Part shown: one piece after another, positions 12,464 to 24,639 of the stretch | How the letters are laid out: every line of letters begins with the position of its first letter | How positions within the stretch are numbered: the stretch's first letter is position 1 | DNA from: Dillenia suffruticosa | Taxonomy: Eukaryota > Streptophyta > Magnoliopsida > Dilleniales > Dilleniaceae | DNA: 64,000 nt | Direction: 5' to 3' | NCBI GenBank assembly: GCA_033439265.1 | Contig: JAVTVX010000016.1 | Coordinates: 3,666,501 to 3,730,500, forward strand | Position numbers and translations under genes: made by a program | Notes under the pieces: generated by a model | The model's input: the letters and a program-made list of their open reading frames with translations, nothing else | What the model was told of the DNA's origin: nothing | Databases searched by the model: none

Positions 12464-13941
12464 CTAAAGTAATAGTCGGAATGGGAGTTGAAAACCCACA
12501 AAGTCGGTGAGTGCTTGAATGTTCCTCTCCAACTGCAAGATATGATGTTGCATGTCGTGCACAGTTTGAGTCAGAGAAGTGGAAGGCAATGGTCTCGAAG
12601 TATCATAAGAACCTGCAAAACTAGAATAAACTCTCGATCGGATGTCACCCGATGAGGTAAAATGATAAACACCATCTATCTTATAAACAACACCCATTCT
12701 CAGCAAGCACTCAAAATCCAATGGTTTGGTCGAACAAGCAATATTCATGTTATGATGTGCCAAGTCTAAACTTTCAAATTAACTGCCAAGTGTGTGATTA
12801 ATGATCCAAGAATTAATGGTCTAGTAGAAGAGTTCACAACACTCTGAATTTGGGTAGCAAGCCAATAACCAAGATTAACTTTCTGATTTTGGGTCATAGA
12901 CCATAAGAAAAATAATTCTGGTTTAGTGCAAACGGCAGAGCTGGCCTTTCTCCCAGAAAAACTAAAAGCCAAAAATCTTTGTATAATTTGCAATGCGTGA
13001 TCCGTAAGATATAAACTCTTTGAATGACTAGGATCGAAATGGTTAGAGTCATTTGTTATTTCCGACCAAATATGTGAGTAATATGAATTGAAGTGAGCTG
13101 TGTAATCACAAATAGAAGATTAAGCAGAGGTTTAGAAATAGGTATATCCACAAACCCTAAAATCTCATTAAATTGTGTCAAAGAGAAATGAAATGCACGG
13201 TTCATTAGTTTGAATTCAATGACTCCTGAAGTGTCTACTTTGAACTATGAAGTAGTATCAAATCGAAATGTAGTGTAGAACTCACATGTGAGTTCTCTAA
13301 ACGTAGGATATGACAAATTCATGTAATTACTCCAACCAATTGCAGATAGATTCTATCAAGCAAGCCAAGTGACTCTAGTATGGGAACATGAAAATACTTG
13401 TAAGAAATTATAGGCTTGGTAGAGATATCAGAATACCTGCGTTTGTGTTCTGCAGAGTTGAACTTGAGACAGCCTCCTAACTTCAATGGAAGTGGAGGAA
13501 GGATTGCCTTGACCTTTGCAAGTCGAGACCATGACTTATGTCTTCTTAAAGAGGATGGTTTTTGCTGGTCTGTGAGGGGTGACTCTTCAGGTTCCATCGA
13601 AGGGAAAGGAGACTCGTTTGCAGTGTTGGCAATAGAAGAGAGTGCGGTCAACCGCGGACCAACGGGCGACGCTTCTCCTATGGATTCTTTAGGTTGGGCA
13701 TTCACACTCGAGGCCTAGTACACAATTCTTGTTGCTGTGAAGAGGCCGCAGGCATTCGTGGGGGTGATTGCATGGAGGAAGTTGCGGATGGAGAAGGTTG
13801 ATCTTTGGATGAAAGTGATATTGGCTCTTCATAGGGGTTCGCAATTCTTGCTCGTTGGGATGGGACTTCGGGTGGTAAAGAAACAAGTTGTGAATCTTGA
13901 AGTCCATACCCATGTTCAGTAACCCTTTTCTTCCCCATCAA
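12464..13941 (-). pseudogene. Athila third coding region (fossil)
   Basis: Between integrase and the 3' LTR, the minus strand holds a Ser/Pro-rich start (MGKKRVTEH, near 13940) and, downstream, SAVCTKPELFFLWSMTQ plus LILGSLITHLAV (12990-12780). These match the extra, so-called envelope-like ORF of Athila elements. Its function in plants is unproven. Broken fossil. Confidence 0.68.
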
Positions 13942-14535
13942 TGGAATTAGGTCTTAGCAAATTTGGGAATGTGGGTACAGACCCAGGGTTTTTGAAGAGT
14001 AGAAAGAGGTGACTAGGGTTTGCAATCGGAAGAGGGATTTGGGTCTTCAATCATGATGGATCTTCAATAGATCTATGATGAAGCTTGCTATTGATGATCG
14101 AGAAGCAGAGGCAAAGGAAAAAAAATTCGCAAGGGAGATCACAAGAAAGATGATGGAGGTCTCTCTCTTTCTCTCTGTTTTTTTTTAATTTTTTACCTAA
14201 AAACACATGATCAAACCTTTAGTAAAAGATTGCTTTTGCCTAATTTTGAACTCTATTTCTGAAAACTATGTGATCACGCTTTAAATGAAAGACTGCTTCT
14301 GCCCAAATGTCTCAATTGCTCTGTCCATCTCTTGACTTGGATAAATACAACTCTTAAAATTTTCCATCTTGGGCACCTAAAAAAAAAAAATAAAATGAAC
14401 AAATGACACAAGACAATACCCAAATTAAATAAGAAATCTACAATCAACTAAATCAAACTCTTAGAAAATTTTTGGGTTGCCTCCCAACAGGCGCAATTGT
14501 TTAACATCTTATGCTCAATGGTCTTCATTGGTGAC

Positions 14536-15610
14536 TCAATTGGATGAATAATCAGGAAGCTTTAATGCAATGTCCAACATTGTAGAAATCTCCATATCAT
14601 CATGAAATATTTTAAACCTATGTCCATTCACCTTGAAGATCTTATTTGTGTCAAGACTTTTAATTTCCACTACACCATGGGAAAACACATTAGTTACAAC
14701 AAATGGACCAACCCATCGAGAACGTAACTTACCTAGCATAAGTTTGAGTTGAGAATTGTACAAAAGCACCTTTTGACGAACCTCAAACTGTTTTCTTAAG
14801 ATTAAACCATTGTGAAAGTTTTTCCCTTATAAAATCTCGAGTTCTCATAGGCCTCCAATCTCAACTCTTCCAACTCTTGCAATTGCAATTTTCTTGACTC
14901 ACTAGCTTCATCCAAACTCATATTGCAATATTTGATCATCCAATATGCCTTATGCTCAATTTTCACCGGTAAGTGATAAGATTTGCCAAAGATTAGCCTA
15001 TAGTGGGACATCCCTATTGGTGTTTTAAACACTGTTCGATATACCCATAGCACATCATCTAAATGTAAACTCAAATCCTTTCGCCTCGAGTTGACCATCT
15101 TCTCCAAAATGGATTTAACCTCCCTATTGGAAACTTTGGCTTGTTCATTTGTCTGTGGATGATATGCCGTAGTGACTCGGTGTGTACCCCATACTTCTTC
15201 ATCAACTTTTCAACGCTTGATTACAAAAATGGCTCCCTTGATCACTTGTGATGGCTCGAGAAATCTCAAACCTACTGAAAATGTTAGAGTTGATAAAACC
15301 TACAACAGATTTAGAATTGTCAGTCCTGGTGGCTTTTGCTTCCACTCCTTTCACACATAATCAACTGCCAAGAGTTTGTAAGCATAACTGCCAAGAGTTT
15401 GTAAGTATACCTGCAAGAGGAAGTAAAAGGACCCATAAAATCAATACCCCATATATAAAATATTTCACAAACAAGAATGTTTGGGGCATCTCATTTCTAT
15501 TGGACAAGCTACCTATTCTCTGACATTTATTACAACTCTTACAAAACAAGTAAACATCCTTAAACAAAGTTTTCCAATATAATCCATTATTCAAAACCTT
15601 TCTAGCAGTT
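14536..15610 (-). pseudogene. Athila integrase region (fossil)
   Basis: Zinc-binding N-terminus with CKSCNKCQRIG (about 15540) followed by the core and C-terminal parts: [19 protein letters not shown] and [17 protein letters not shown] (15100-14940), ENSRFYK (about 14825) and [14 protein letters not shown] (about 14730). These are characteristic Athila integrase sequences. Broken fossil. Confidence 0.88.
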
Positions 15611-15720
15611 CTCTTTGGCCCAAAATGTCCTGTGCAAGCATAACTATGGCAAAATGCGACAATGGATTTATGTTCATTTTTCGGGACACACCTCCTAATT
15701 ATTTGGTTAGAGCAAAATTT

Positions 15721-17461
15721 TCACGAATAAAGCTTGTTCCACACATAATATTTTTCCTCATATCGAATTTTTTCCTTTCTTGACTTATTATGGTGATTGG
15801 GCAAAATACGAGTGACCAAATAATTCACAATAGCTGCATACCAAGGGGTAGTATCTTTCAAGTGAAACAACTGCTCATTAGGAAAAATCTCGGAAATGGG
15901 TAATGGTTCTTTTTCCTTTACTAGCCTACTTAGATGATCAGCTACCAAATTTTCCACTCCTTTTCGATCTTTGATTTTTAGATCAAACTTTTGCAGTAAG
16001 AGTATCCATCTTATCAACCTTGGTTTCGACTCCTTTTTTGCCAATAGATATTTCAAAGCTGGATGATCAGAATCCGCAATGACCTTAGAACCAAATAAAT
16101 ATGATTTGAATTTATCTAAAGTAAAAACAATTGCTAAGAGCTACGTTTTAGTGGTGGTGTAGTTGCATTAAGCAGTATTCAATGTCCTTGAAGCATAGTA
16201 GATGACGTGGTTCCTCCTATCAACCCGCTAGCCCAGAACAGCTCCTACAGCAAAATTGCTTGCATCGCACATGATTTCAAAAGGCAAATCCCAATTAGGT
16301 GGTTGAATGATTGGTGCAATAGTCAATAGGTTTTTGAGCTTATCAAATGCTTCCTTGCATTTTTCCCCGAATTCAAAAGGTACGTCCTTTTGAAGCAACT
16401 TGGACAATGGCAAAGCAAAATTTGAAAAATCCTGAATAAACTTGCGATAAAAACTTGCATGTCCAAGAAAAGCACGTATTTTCCTAACATTTGTAGGGTA
16501 AGGTAAGCTTTTGATCAAATCAACATTTGCCTCATCTACTTTTATACCCCTAGAAGAAATCACATGCCCTAGCATAATGTCTTTCTTTACCATAAAATGA
16601 CATTTTCATAATTCAAAACCAAGTTCGTTTTAATGCACCTTTTCAAAATTTTTATCAAATGTCCTATGCAATTATCAAACGAGTCACCATAAATAGTAAA
16701 GTCATCTATGAACACTTCAATACATTTCTCAGTATATTCAGAAAATATGCTCAAGATGCACCTTTGAAATATAGCTAGAGCATTGCATAAACCAAAAGAC
16801 ATTCTCGTATAAGCAAACGTCCCAATTGGGCATGTGAATGTAGTCTTCTCTTGGTCTTATTATGCGATCACAAACTGATAATAACCTAAAAAACTATCAA
16901 GAAAACAAAAGAGTGCTTTCCTGACCAATCTCTCCAACATTTGATCAATAAAGGGTGAGGGAAATGATCCTTTCTAGTGGCTAAATTAGTTTTCTAAAAT
17001 CAATAACTATTTGCCAATCATTTTGCACTCGCGTGGGTACCAATTCATTATCTTGATTTCTTACCACAGTGATCCCCGTTTTCTTTGGTACCACATCGAT
17101 TGGACACACCCACTTACTGTCCAAAATTGGGTAGATTATTCCTTCAACCAAAAGTTTGAGAATTTCCTTCATGGGTTGGATTTATTTTCCTCTGTGATTC
17201 CCTGACCAGTTTGGCTCCCTCCTCCAAGAGAATTCGAAGCATACAAATTGAAGGACTAATACCCTTTATATCAACTAAAGTCCAACCAATTGCTGTCTTA
17301 CGTTCCTTTAGAACTTGGAGTAGCCAAGTTTCTTGTTCATCCGTCAACTCCTTTGCTATGATCATGGGAAAAGTTTCTTCATCACCTAAGTAAACAAACT
17401 TAAGACGATCTGGCAAGGCTTTCAATTCCAACTTTGGGGCCTGCAAAACAGAGGGTAACAA
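15721..17461 (-). pseudogene. Athila RT and RNase H region (fossil)
   Basis: The minus strand carries the RT start (WVCPIDVVPKKTGITVV, about 17110), FIDDFTIYGDSFDNC (about 16700; the catalytic F-DD region), and HASFYRKFIQDFSNFALPL with CDASNFAVGAVLG (16240-16450, connection/RNase H), ending ADHLSRL (about 15930). Order and motifs are those of Ty3/gypsy pol. It is broken at several points. Confidence 0.88.
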
Positions 17462-17753
17462 TTTTTTTTATGAGAAATAGACAATAGTGCACTCGAATTC
17501 AATGACCTTAGTTGTAGTTCCAATATTGGCTCTGAAATTCCACAAGTCTCAATTAGCTCCTCCTCAATGTTCAATTGTGCATCTAATTCAAGGTTTGTGT
17601 CATTTTCTTCTTCAAAAAATTCCTGCACAATTGAATCAATGATGTTAGTAGAACAAATAGAATGACATTCATTTGGGTACCTCATGGTCTCGAAAATATT
17701 GAATTTAACAATCTCGTCATCAAACTCGATGGAGAGAGTACCCTCATCCACAT

Positions 17754-18190
17754 CTATTTTTGTTTTGCCATCTTCATGAATGGTCCCCCTAATGGTAGTG
17801 GTGCTGAATTCGTAATGATGTCTTCCTTCATTTTCAAAATGTAGAAATTTGTTGGAAAAATTAACTTGTTAACTTGCACCAAAACATTTTCAATAATCCC
17901 TTCTGGATACACAATAGAATGGTCAGCTAGTAACCAATATAAATAGAATATGATATGATATTGATTGATACTCCTAAATCTAGCATAGCACATTCAAACT
18001 TCCTTATACTAATGACACATGGTAAAGTAAATATATCTGGATCCATACATTTTTTGGGTAGAGATCTCTTGATGACAGCAGAAACATTCTCTCCCATACT
18101 TATTTTCTCATCACTCCTCAACTTTCTTTTATTTGTGCACAGTTCTTTAAAAATTTTTGCATATTTTTGAATCTGATTAATGGCATCCAA
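17754..18190 (-). pseudogene. Athila aspartic protease region (fossil)
   Basis: Minus strand encodes SLPKKCMDPDIFTLPCVI, then FECAMLDLGVSINIISYSIY, which corresponds to the pepsin-like protease motif region (family form ALLDLGASVN). Broken fossil located between gag and RT as expected. Confidence 0.75.
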
Positions 18191-18539
18191 CAGTGGTATG
18201 TTTATTTATATTTTCTTAAAAGTTTCCCAAACCTTATTCTCATAGTTGTCCTTCCTGGATCTTTCCAACTTGCTGGAAAAATATGGCACAATTGGGTTAG
18301 AATTCATAGGAGAAGGGGAATCGAATTTACCCTAATTGGATTTTCATTAGCAGCCTCATCCTCTCCCTTTTCATCCTTATTTTCATCTACCTTCATGGGC
18401 GATAGTGGGGTTGATCGCAATTCCTTTCCATTCCTCAACACCATTGTACTAGCATTCTTCTTAGGGTTTACTATAGTTTGTGAAGATAGTTTCCTTGAGA
18501 TTCAAGCTTCCAAGTTACTAACCAAAATTGCCAGTTGAG

Positions 18540-19830
18540 TGATTTGATTCCCCAAATTCTGTATACTCGTTCTCGTTTCCTGTTGAAATTGTTGAGTATT
18601 AGTCGCAAGAGCTTTCACTATATCTTCTAAAGACATACAAGAATTTAATGGTTGTGCATGTGCGGGTGTCGGTTTGTTGAAGTATTGAGGTGGATATCTT
18701 ATCTGTCCTCCTTAGTTTCCATAGCTCATGTTTGGATGATCTCTCTATCCAGGGTTGTAACGAGTCGAGTGGGGATCGTACTTCCTTTGAGGTTGACCGT
18801 GAAATCCTTCTATGGCATTTGCTTGATGAGTAGGATCTTTTTGTAGGGATGGACACATATCCATCAGATGTCTGGGAATTGAGGATATGACACAAACCTT
18901 GGTTGCCTGCATTTGGCCTATAGCACACTGCCGAACCAAAACAGTCAGTTCAGAAATTTGATTTTCAAGATTTGAGTGATTTACCTCATTAACACGTTTT
19001 GTAGCTCCCTCCACTCTTATCCCAAATTATTGAGAATTTTCTATCATATTTGAGATTAACTATCTGGCTTCTTCAGTCATTTTATTGACCAATGCTCCTC
19101 CACTGACTACATCTACCATACTCCTATCCATGGGTAGAAATCCTTCATAAAAATCTTTATCAAGAGTTGATCCGCTATTTGATGATGTGGGCAACTAGTA
19201 CAAAGTTGTTTGAATTTCTTAAAATATTCATATAGTGTCTCTCCGCTAATTTGTCTGATCCCACATATTTTCTTTTTGATGTTGGAAGTCTTAGATGCAG
19301 AAAAAAGTTTCTCTAAAAATAATCTCTGCATTTCATTTCATGTATTTATCGAACCGCAAGATAAATAATACAATCAGTCATTTGCCTTATCTTTTAGGGA
19401 CAAGGGAAAGGCTCTCAATTTGGTTTGTTCCTCGGTCATATCTTGGGGCTTCATACTTAAACAGATAACATGGAATTCCTTCAAGTGCTTATATAGATCC
19501 TCACCTGCAAAAACCATAAAAAATAGGAAGTAAATGAGTCGAGTCAGATTTGAGTTTGAATGCTATCTCAAGAGCTGGGTATTCGATGCATAAGGGTTAT
19601 TGATTCAGATTTTGTGCAGCCAACTCCTTTAAAGTTCTTTCACAATCTTCTATATTTTTCTCTTCTTCTTCAAAAATAGACCTATCACAAATTGTCAAAT
19701 CAATATCTAAATTCACCCTTCAACGTAACTTACCTTTCCTTTGTCTAGCCTCCTTTTTTAAATGACAAGCAGTTTTCTCAATTTCAGGAATATATTCCAA
19801 TTCACCTTCTTGAGAAGAACGGGTCATAAA
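18540..19830 (-). pseudogene. Athila gag region (fossil)
   Basis: Retrotransposon capsid region. The minus strand near 19331-19113 encodes SASKTSNIKKKICGIRQ, then ISGETLYEYFKKFKQLC, the conserved gag segment of plant Ty3/gypsy elements. A Gln/Pro-rich tail follows to about 18560. It is a broken fossil. Confidence 0.8.
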
Positions 19831-19883
19831 ATAAAGAGATCAGCAACACAAGTAAAAAAAAGCAAACTAAGAAATTGAAATAG

Positions 19884-19902
19884 CTCCCCAGCAACGGCAC
19901 TA
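19884..19902 (-). promoter_or_regulatory. Athila primer-binding site
   Basis: Minus strand AGTGCCGTTGCTGGGGAG, close to the TGGCGCCGTTGCCGGGGA site (complement of a tRNA-Asp 3' end) typical of Athila-type elements. It lies a few bases inside the 5' LTR, which fixes the element's orientation. Confidence 0.8.
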
Positions 19903-19908
19903 AAAATT

Positions 19909-21241
19909 TGGACAGGTTTGTTGAAACCCTTAACTTGTTACTGATTCCCCTACTGCAAACAAACTTATAGCAATAGTAGTACCAGATCGAATCCTACAGG
20001 AACTAAATTAACTTAACTTCTTAGTTATTGCCAAAATAAAATGGGGAGATTTATCAAATAAATTTCTAATTCAAAAATTAATAACCTAAAATTAAGAGAT
20101 AAATCAACAACGCAAATATATTGAAAATTAGAAAAGAAATTCAATTTACCAAACTCTGATCCAAGAGTTCATACATTCGATTGTTTCACTAATCATGGGT
20201 TAAAAAATATTATTCTTGCAATTCATGCATTTAACGTTAGATTTATCAGGATATCCATAATAGATCTTGCATTTTCCTAAATTAATTGACCAAACTCAGG
20301 ATTCAATTAAAACTTATCATTAATCGATTGGGTACGATAGCGTTCCATATCAATATAATGATAGCATTAAGTTTTGTGAAAATAGTTAAACCAAAATACA
20401 AATAATTGGTATAGCTGCAATTATTTAATTTTTTCCATTGGTTCTTTAGGTTAAACATGAATATTGGTAAAAGACCCATAAATATAAATAACTTAATTGC
20501 TACTTGTACCATTCATTCATGACAATTATGGAGCACTGAAATCCTGAATAGTAATAGAAAAATTAATATTGAATTAAATTATCAGATTAACCAATACCAA
20601 TTTTTCATGTAAATAAATTAAGAATTGATAAATAATTGAATTAAAAGGGTAAGAAATTAAATGAAACACAAAACGTCACAGTGAGAACAATCAAATAATT
20701 CCCCTTGAATCAGAAGGAAAAAAAAACTAGTCATTCATGGTGGAAACTATATTCTTGAAATCAACAAAAGAAACAAAAATGTTCTTGAAAGAAAAGAAAA
20801 AAAACTAAAACCTAGAAGAAGAGTGTAGTAGCAGTCGCCCCTCCTCTAAAAATAATAGTGACGTGAGGCTCAAAGATTAATGAGGAGAGTCTTTCTTTTT
20901 GTACTCTAGGTCTCAAAGATTCTTCCAACAAAATGATAAGGAAAAACTCCACAAAAATAGGAAAATTAAAAATTTTATTCCTAAAAACAATTTCACTAAA
21001 AAAAAAATCCTACTAAAATTAATTGGACTAAAAATCATCCAATTTGTCAAGTTTCTTCTTTTCTTCATAGGCCCAAATTGATATCTCGAACCATTAAACT
21101 CCAAAATCACTCCTTAAGCTTACTTTGATCCAATCTTCTAATTTCGATACCCTAAAAATAAAAAATCATACATTAGAACACTAATCAATTCAAAATCAAA
21201 TCATAATATTAACAATAAACTTAATATTTTGTACATTATCA
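19909..21241 (-). repeat. Athila 5' LTR
   Basis: Direct repeat of 9508-10852, followed on the minus strand by AATTTTTAGTGCCGTTGCTG. The two LTRs are easily aligned along their whole length but carry many substitutions and small length differences. Confidence 0.9.
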
Positions 21242-21900
21242 ATTGTTTGAGTTAAAGACGACCGAGTTAATCTTGATCGATTTAAGGAGATTGTTAAATA
21301 TTGGAAAAGCGAGAAAGGAAAGGTAAGTAATATATATACAATATCAATCAAAATTTGTGATAAAATAATATGATACTGCGGTTTTATATGATATTTGTGG
21401 TAAATTTAACTTTTGTTTGAATAGAGAAGAAGTGTTAGGAACAAAGAATATTGTTCTAGAAATAAAAAATGTCACTGTCTTAGATCAAGATATTTTCCTA
21501 TGCTTGTGGATGAAAATGTTGTCTCTTTGTTTTATTTTTTATATACATGTAAGTTATTTAATAACCAATAACAATGGTTTTATTTTTATTTTTATTTTTT
21601 TATACATTTCATAGGTGTTAGAAAAAAGAAATTAAACAATACTCGTTCGAGTAGGGTAGAATTATATATAATGAGCATAATAAGAAAGGATGGCTCCATT
21701 GTGAGTGATGCTATATCAAAAGTTATTGTATGTTTTAGTTTATTTTCTTTTATTTTTGTCTACCTATATTTTTTTAATTAAATAGGTTTACAAACTTTTT
21801 ATTCATCAATTTCTTTTTCATGAATTTTTAGGACACTACAAAACAAATGCGCTAATCATACAGATGAAATCCACCTGCTAAACCTACTAAAACCATTGAT
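21242..21900 (+). pseudogene. TNPA-like (Transposase_24) exons, right half
   Basis: Continuation of the domain interrupted at 9507. The exon to 21322 encodes DRFKEIVKYWKSEKGK and ends at GTAAGT. The next exon (21425-about 21520) encodes RRSVRNKEYCSRNKK. A third exon (about 21614-21727) encodes NTRSSRVELYIMSIIRKDGS then IVSDAISKVI, matching the ELY..THxRKDGxxV.EA motif of plant En/Spm TNPA-like proteins. A further exon may begin at 21832 (after TTTTTAG). Introns have recognisable GT..AG borders. An in-frame stop lies right after the insertion site. Confidence 0.72.
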
Positions 21901-22004
21901 AGAATTTTTTCCAATTGATAAGCTTTCGGTTAGCTATACACCGATTGAGATAGGTTTATCTGGACAGTTTTGGTCACCGTTGGAGTATATGCTAGATTGA
22001 TACT

Positions 22005-22640
22005 GACGGTTACAAAAGTGTTGGTAAAATTATTGGTTTTTATCATCAGTTTTAAAAGTATTAATAAAAGTTACTATCTTTTATTATCGGTTACCACATG
22101 TGTTAGTAAATCTTATTATCTTTTATTGTCAATTATCACAACTGCTAAGAAATATTACTGTTATTTATCATCGCTTACCACATATGTTAAGAAATATTAC
22201 TATTTTTTATTGTCGATTACCAAAATAGTCAAGAAATGTTACTACTTTTTATCGTTGGTTACCACAATTGTTAGGAAATGTTACTATATTTTATTATCAG
22301 ATACCACAGGTATTAGGAACTACCCTACGTCAATTACCACATGTATTAGTATAAGTTATTGCTTGTATCATCGGTTACACAAGTGTTAAGAAATATTATT
22401 ACCTGTTATCTCGGTTACCACAAGTATTAGGAAAATTACTATCTTTTATTATCGGTTAGAAAAGCGTTGAAAAAAGTTACAGTCATTTATCATAAATTAC
22501 CACATGTTAGTATAAATTACTGTCTTATATCGTCGGTTATCACAAGTGTTAAAAAATTTTACTCTCTTAGAAAATGTTACTCCCTTTTATCGTGTTAGGA
22601 AATATTACTCTTTTTTATCATCGGCTATCACAAGTGTCAG
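22005..22640 (+). repeat. Array of ~42-bp degenerate tandem repeats
   Basis: Roughly 13-15 copies of a unit like GGTTACCACATGTGTTAG followed by AAATATTACTATCTTTTATTATC, period 42 bases, with copies shortened towards the right. Because 42 is divisible by three and the unit lacks stops in one frame, it creates a 139-codon open frame (21970-22389) with a 14-residue periodicity; that frame is not a gene. It lies in the right subterminal region of the CACTA relic, where TNPA-binding repeats are expected. Confidence 0.85.
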
Positions 22641-22743
22641 AAAAAAAGTTAGTACTTTATTGTCAGTTACTGTAAATTACTGCATTTTATCACAAATATT
22701 AGAAAATGTTAAGATATCAACACTGACGTTTTTTTGAGATGGT

Positions 22744-24619
22744 GTAGATTGAATTACTATACGTAAATTAAAAGACTGGTGTAGAGATTGTATTAATATG
22801 TGAGAATGATTGATACAAAGTAGAATGACAACTATATAAAACAAAAAAAAAAGAGAAAACATTGCATGTACCACAACTATATGTCTTTTGAGATGTTCCA
22901 AACCAAAAATATATATCATAGTTTGAAAGTAATATTATCCACAATCTTTCGTCTCATTCTATTCATTAAAAACCAATAGTGAACTAGTAAAATGAATATA
23001 ATTACATGATAACATTGTAAATAATGATTGTAAATGAAAATATTATCTTTTAGAATGGAATTAGATAGTAATTGGAATGCAATCAGGTAGTGATGATGAT
23101 AGTTGAGTTTTTTATGCACTCCAAGTATCTGTATTGGAGAAATCTAATAATACAAATAATTTAAATTATTATTTCAAAGATAAAAGTGAAATTAGTAAAA
23201 TTATGTTAAAAATTAGAGAGCTCTTTTCTTTCTCTAAACCCAAAACATCTTGACAGCGCATCAACTGCTCAAAATAAAAAATTAAAAACGGATAATTAAA
23301 AATCACTTGATAACATATTAATATTAAATCTCAAATTAAAATGATATGTTTATTTTTAAATCTGGGTATCACCTTGGATGATTGAGCTTGTCCAGACTGA
23401 ACTTGTTCTTGAAATAGTTGTGACTCTTTGTACAATGCTCATTGTTTACTTCAGTTTGTCCAAATCATTCAAATACCAACCAGCAGAACTAGAGTGACTT
23501 TTTTATTAGAAAAAAATATGATTAACATTTGATAAAATTTTGCAAAGTAACTGAAAAATTTAAATGCATTAGGAGAGGAGAGTTTTCGAGAGAATGAGAA
23601 ATTTTGATGAAAAAAATGTGATTAACTTTTGATAAAACTTTACAAAGTAAGTGAGAGGTTTAAATAGATTAGGGGAGAAAAGCTTTCGAGAGAAGGAGAA
23701 ACTTTGATTGTAAATCTTTCGTCACATATGATTTATAATATATTATTTTCACCGACAAATTTTAAAAATCCACCCATTTTCTTCCGCACTTTTTTCCCAC
23801 CTCTTTTTTTATTACCTGCATTGTTCTTAATTGCTCATATTTTTTTTATACTTTTAATCAATATTGCCACGTGTCTTTCCATATGCATTATTTAGGTTGT
23901 TAAAAAAATCACTTACTATATTTCACTAATTTTTATTACTTATTACCCAACTATTACTACATTTCATGCAAGCGCATGCCTGTACGGTCCCTATCATAAA
24001 CCCTGTGCTATGTTAATTATATCCATTTGATTAATAAAAAAAATAACGTATATTTTAGGATAATTCAGTATAAACATATTAATATTATTAATTTAAATAA
24101 TATAATGATACAAAATTAGTAATTTATATAATATAATGTTATAGACCGATTATTAGATGTTATTATTTAAAATTATGACGATATAATGTAATGGTGTAAT
24201 TAATTATGTTGGTATAATTAATAAAGAATACCATATCTTATATCTGTTATATTGATAGAAATTGAGTTTTGTAGTTCAAAACTCATATTAGATCCTCGCA
24301 ATGAATAAAAATTTAATCTCTCACATTTCCACACTCTACACAATTTTCACATACAACTTTCACATACGTACCATCACCTCCAATCCTACCTTAACCACTA
24401 ATTTTTTGTCTGTAATATTATTTAAAATTACGATATTAGTTGTAAATATAGTATATTTCGATTTTGGATATACTAGTATTTTTGATATACTAGTTTTTGG
24501 ATATTCTGAAATAATTCATGAAATTTATTTGAAATTGGTTCATCCAATGTAAATTGGATCGATTATATAAATATGTGAATGAATGATATAAGATGTTAAA
24601 CATATCATGATCAAAATTA
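22744..24619. repeat. AT-rich non-coding DNA with ~100-bp tandem pair
   Basis: No gene seen. A 100-base unit is duplicated in tandem at about 23509-23608 and 23609-23708 (GATTAAC.TTTGATAAAA...TTTCGAGAGAA.GAGAAA). Around 23980-24180 the sequence GCATGCCTG...GGTCC followed by an AT-rich stretch resembles 61790-61960 in the second CACTA element, so part of this tract may belong to the same repeat family. Confidence 0.6.
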
Positions 24620-24639
24620 TTATCATGTAGGTTGGATAT

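Larger units (their letters stand above)
9508..21241 (-). mobile_element. Athila-type Ty3/gypsy LTR retrotransposon
   Basis: A full-length fossil in minus orientation: two LTRs of about 1.34 kb, a primer-binding site, gag, protease, RT/RNase H, integrase and an additional third coding region before the 3' LTR. The integrase-end motif ENSRFYK, the CGIRQISGETLYEYF gag motif and the third region place it with Athila. Flanks ATAGT (9503-9507) and ATTGT (21242-21246) agree at 4 of 5 bases. The coding regions are broken many times. The LTRs differ markedly by eye, clearly more than those of the chromovirus at 44346-53736, so it is an old insertion. Confidence 0.93.
8860..22743 (+). mobile_element. 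CACTA (En/Spm) relic split by Athila element
   Basis: Two blocks, 8860-9507 and 21242-22743, belong to one CACTA DNA transposon separated by the LTR element at 9508-21241. The left block encodes a Transpos_assoc domain and the start of a TNPA-like domain; the right block continues the TNPA-like domain and then enters subterminal tandem repeats. The right end, read on the minus strand, is CACCATCTCAAAAAAACGTCAG, a plausible degenerate CACTA terminus with a CGTCAG subterminal motif. The left end was not found; it may lie in 8575-8930 or be lost. No 3-bp target duplication could be assigned. Confidence 0.65.

Noticed and set aside
13416-13941. Plus-strand frames opposite the Athila third coding region
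   Set aside because: Shadow frames; the minus strand carries the recognisable family sequence.
21834-21845. CACTACAAAACA as the 5' end of a separate CACTA element
   Set aside because: It directly follows TTTTTAG at an expected intron end of the TNPA-like gene and has no dense CGACGG motifs after it. I read it as possible exon sequence within the older relic, although the ambiguity remains.
21970-22389. 139-codon open frame as a membrane-protein gene
   Set aside because: It is wholly made of the 42-bp tandem repeat and has no start context or homology.
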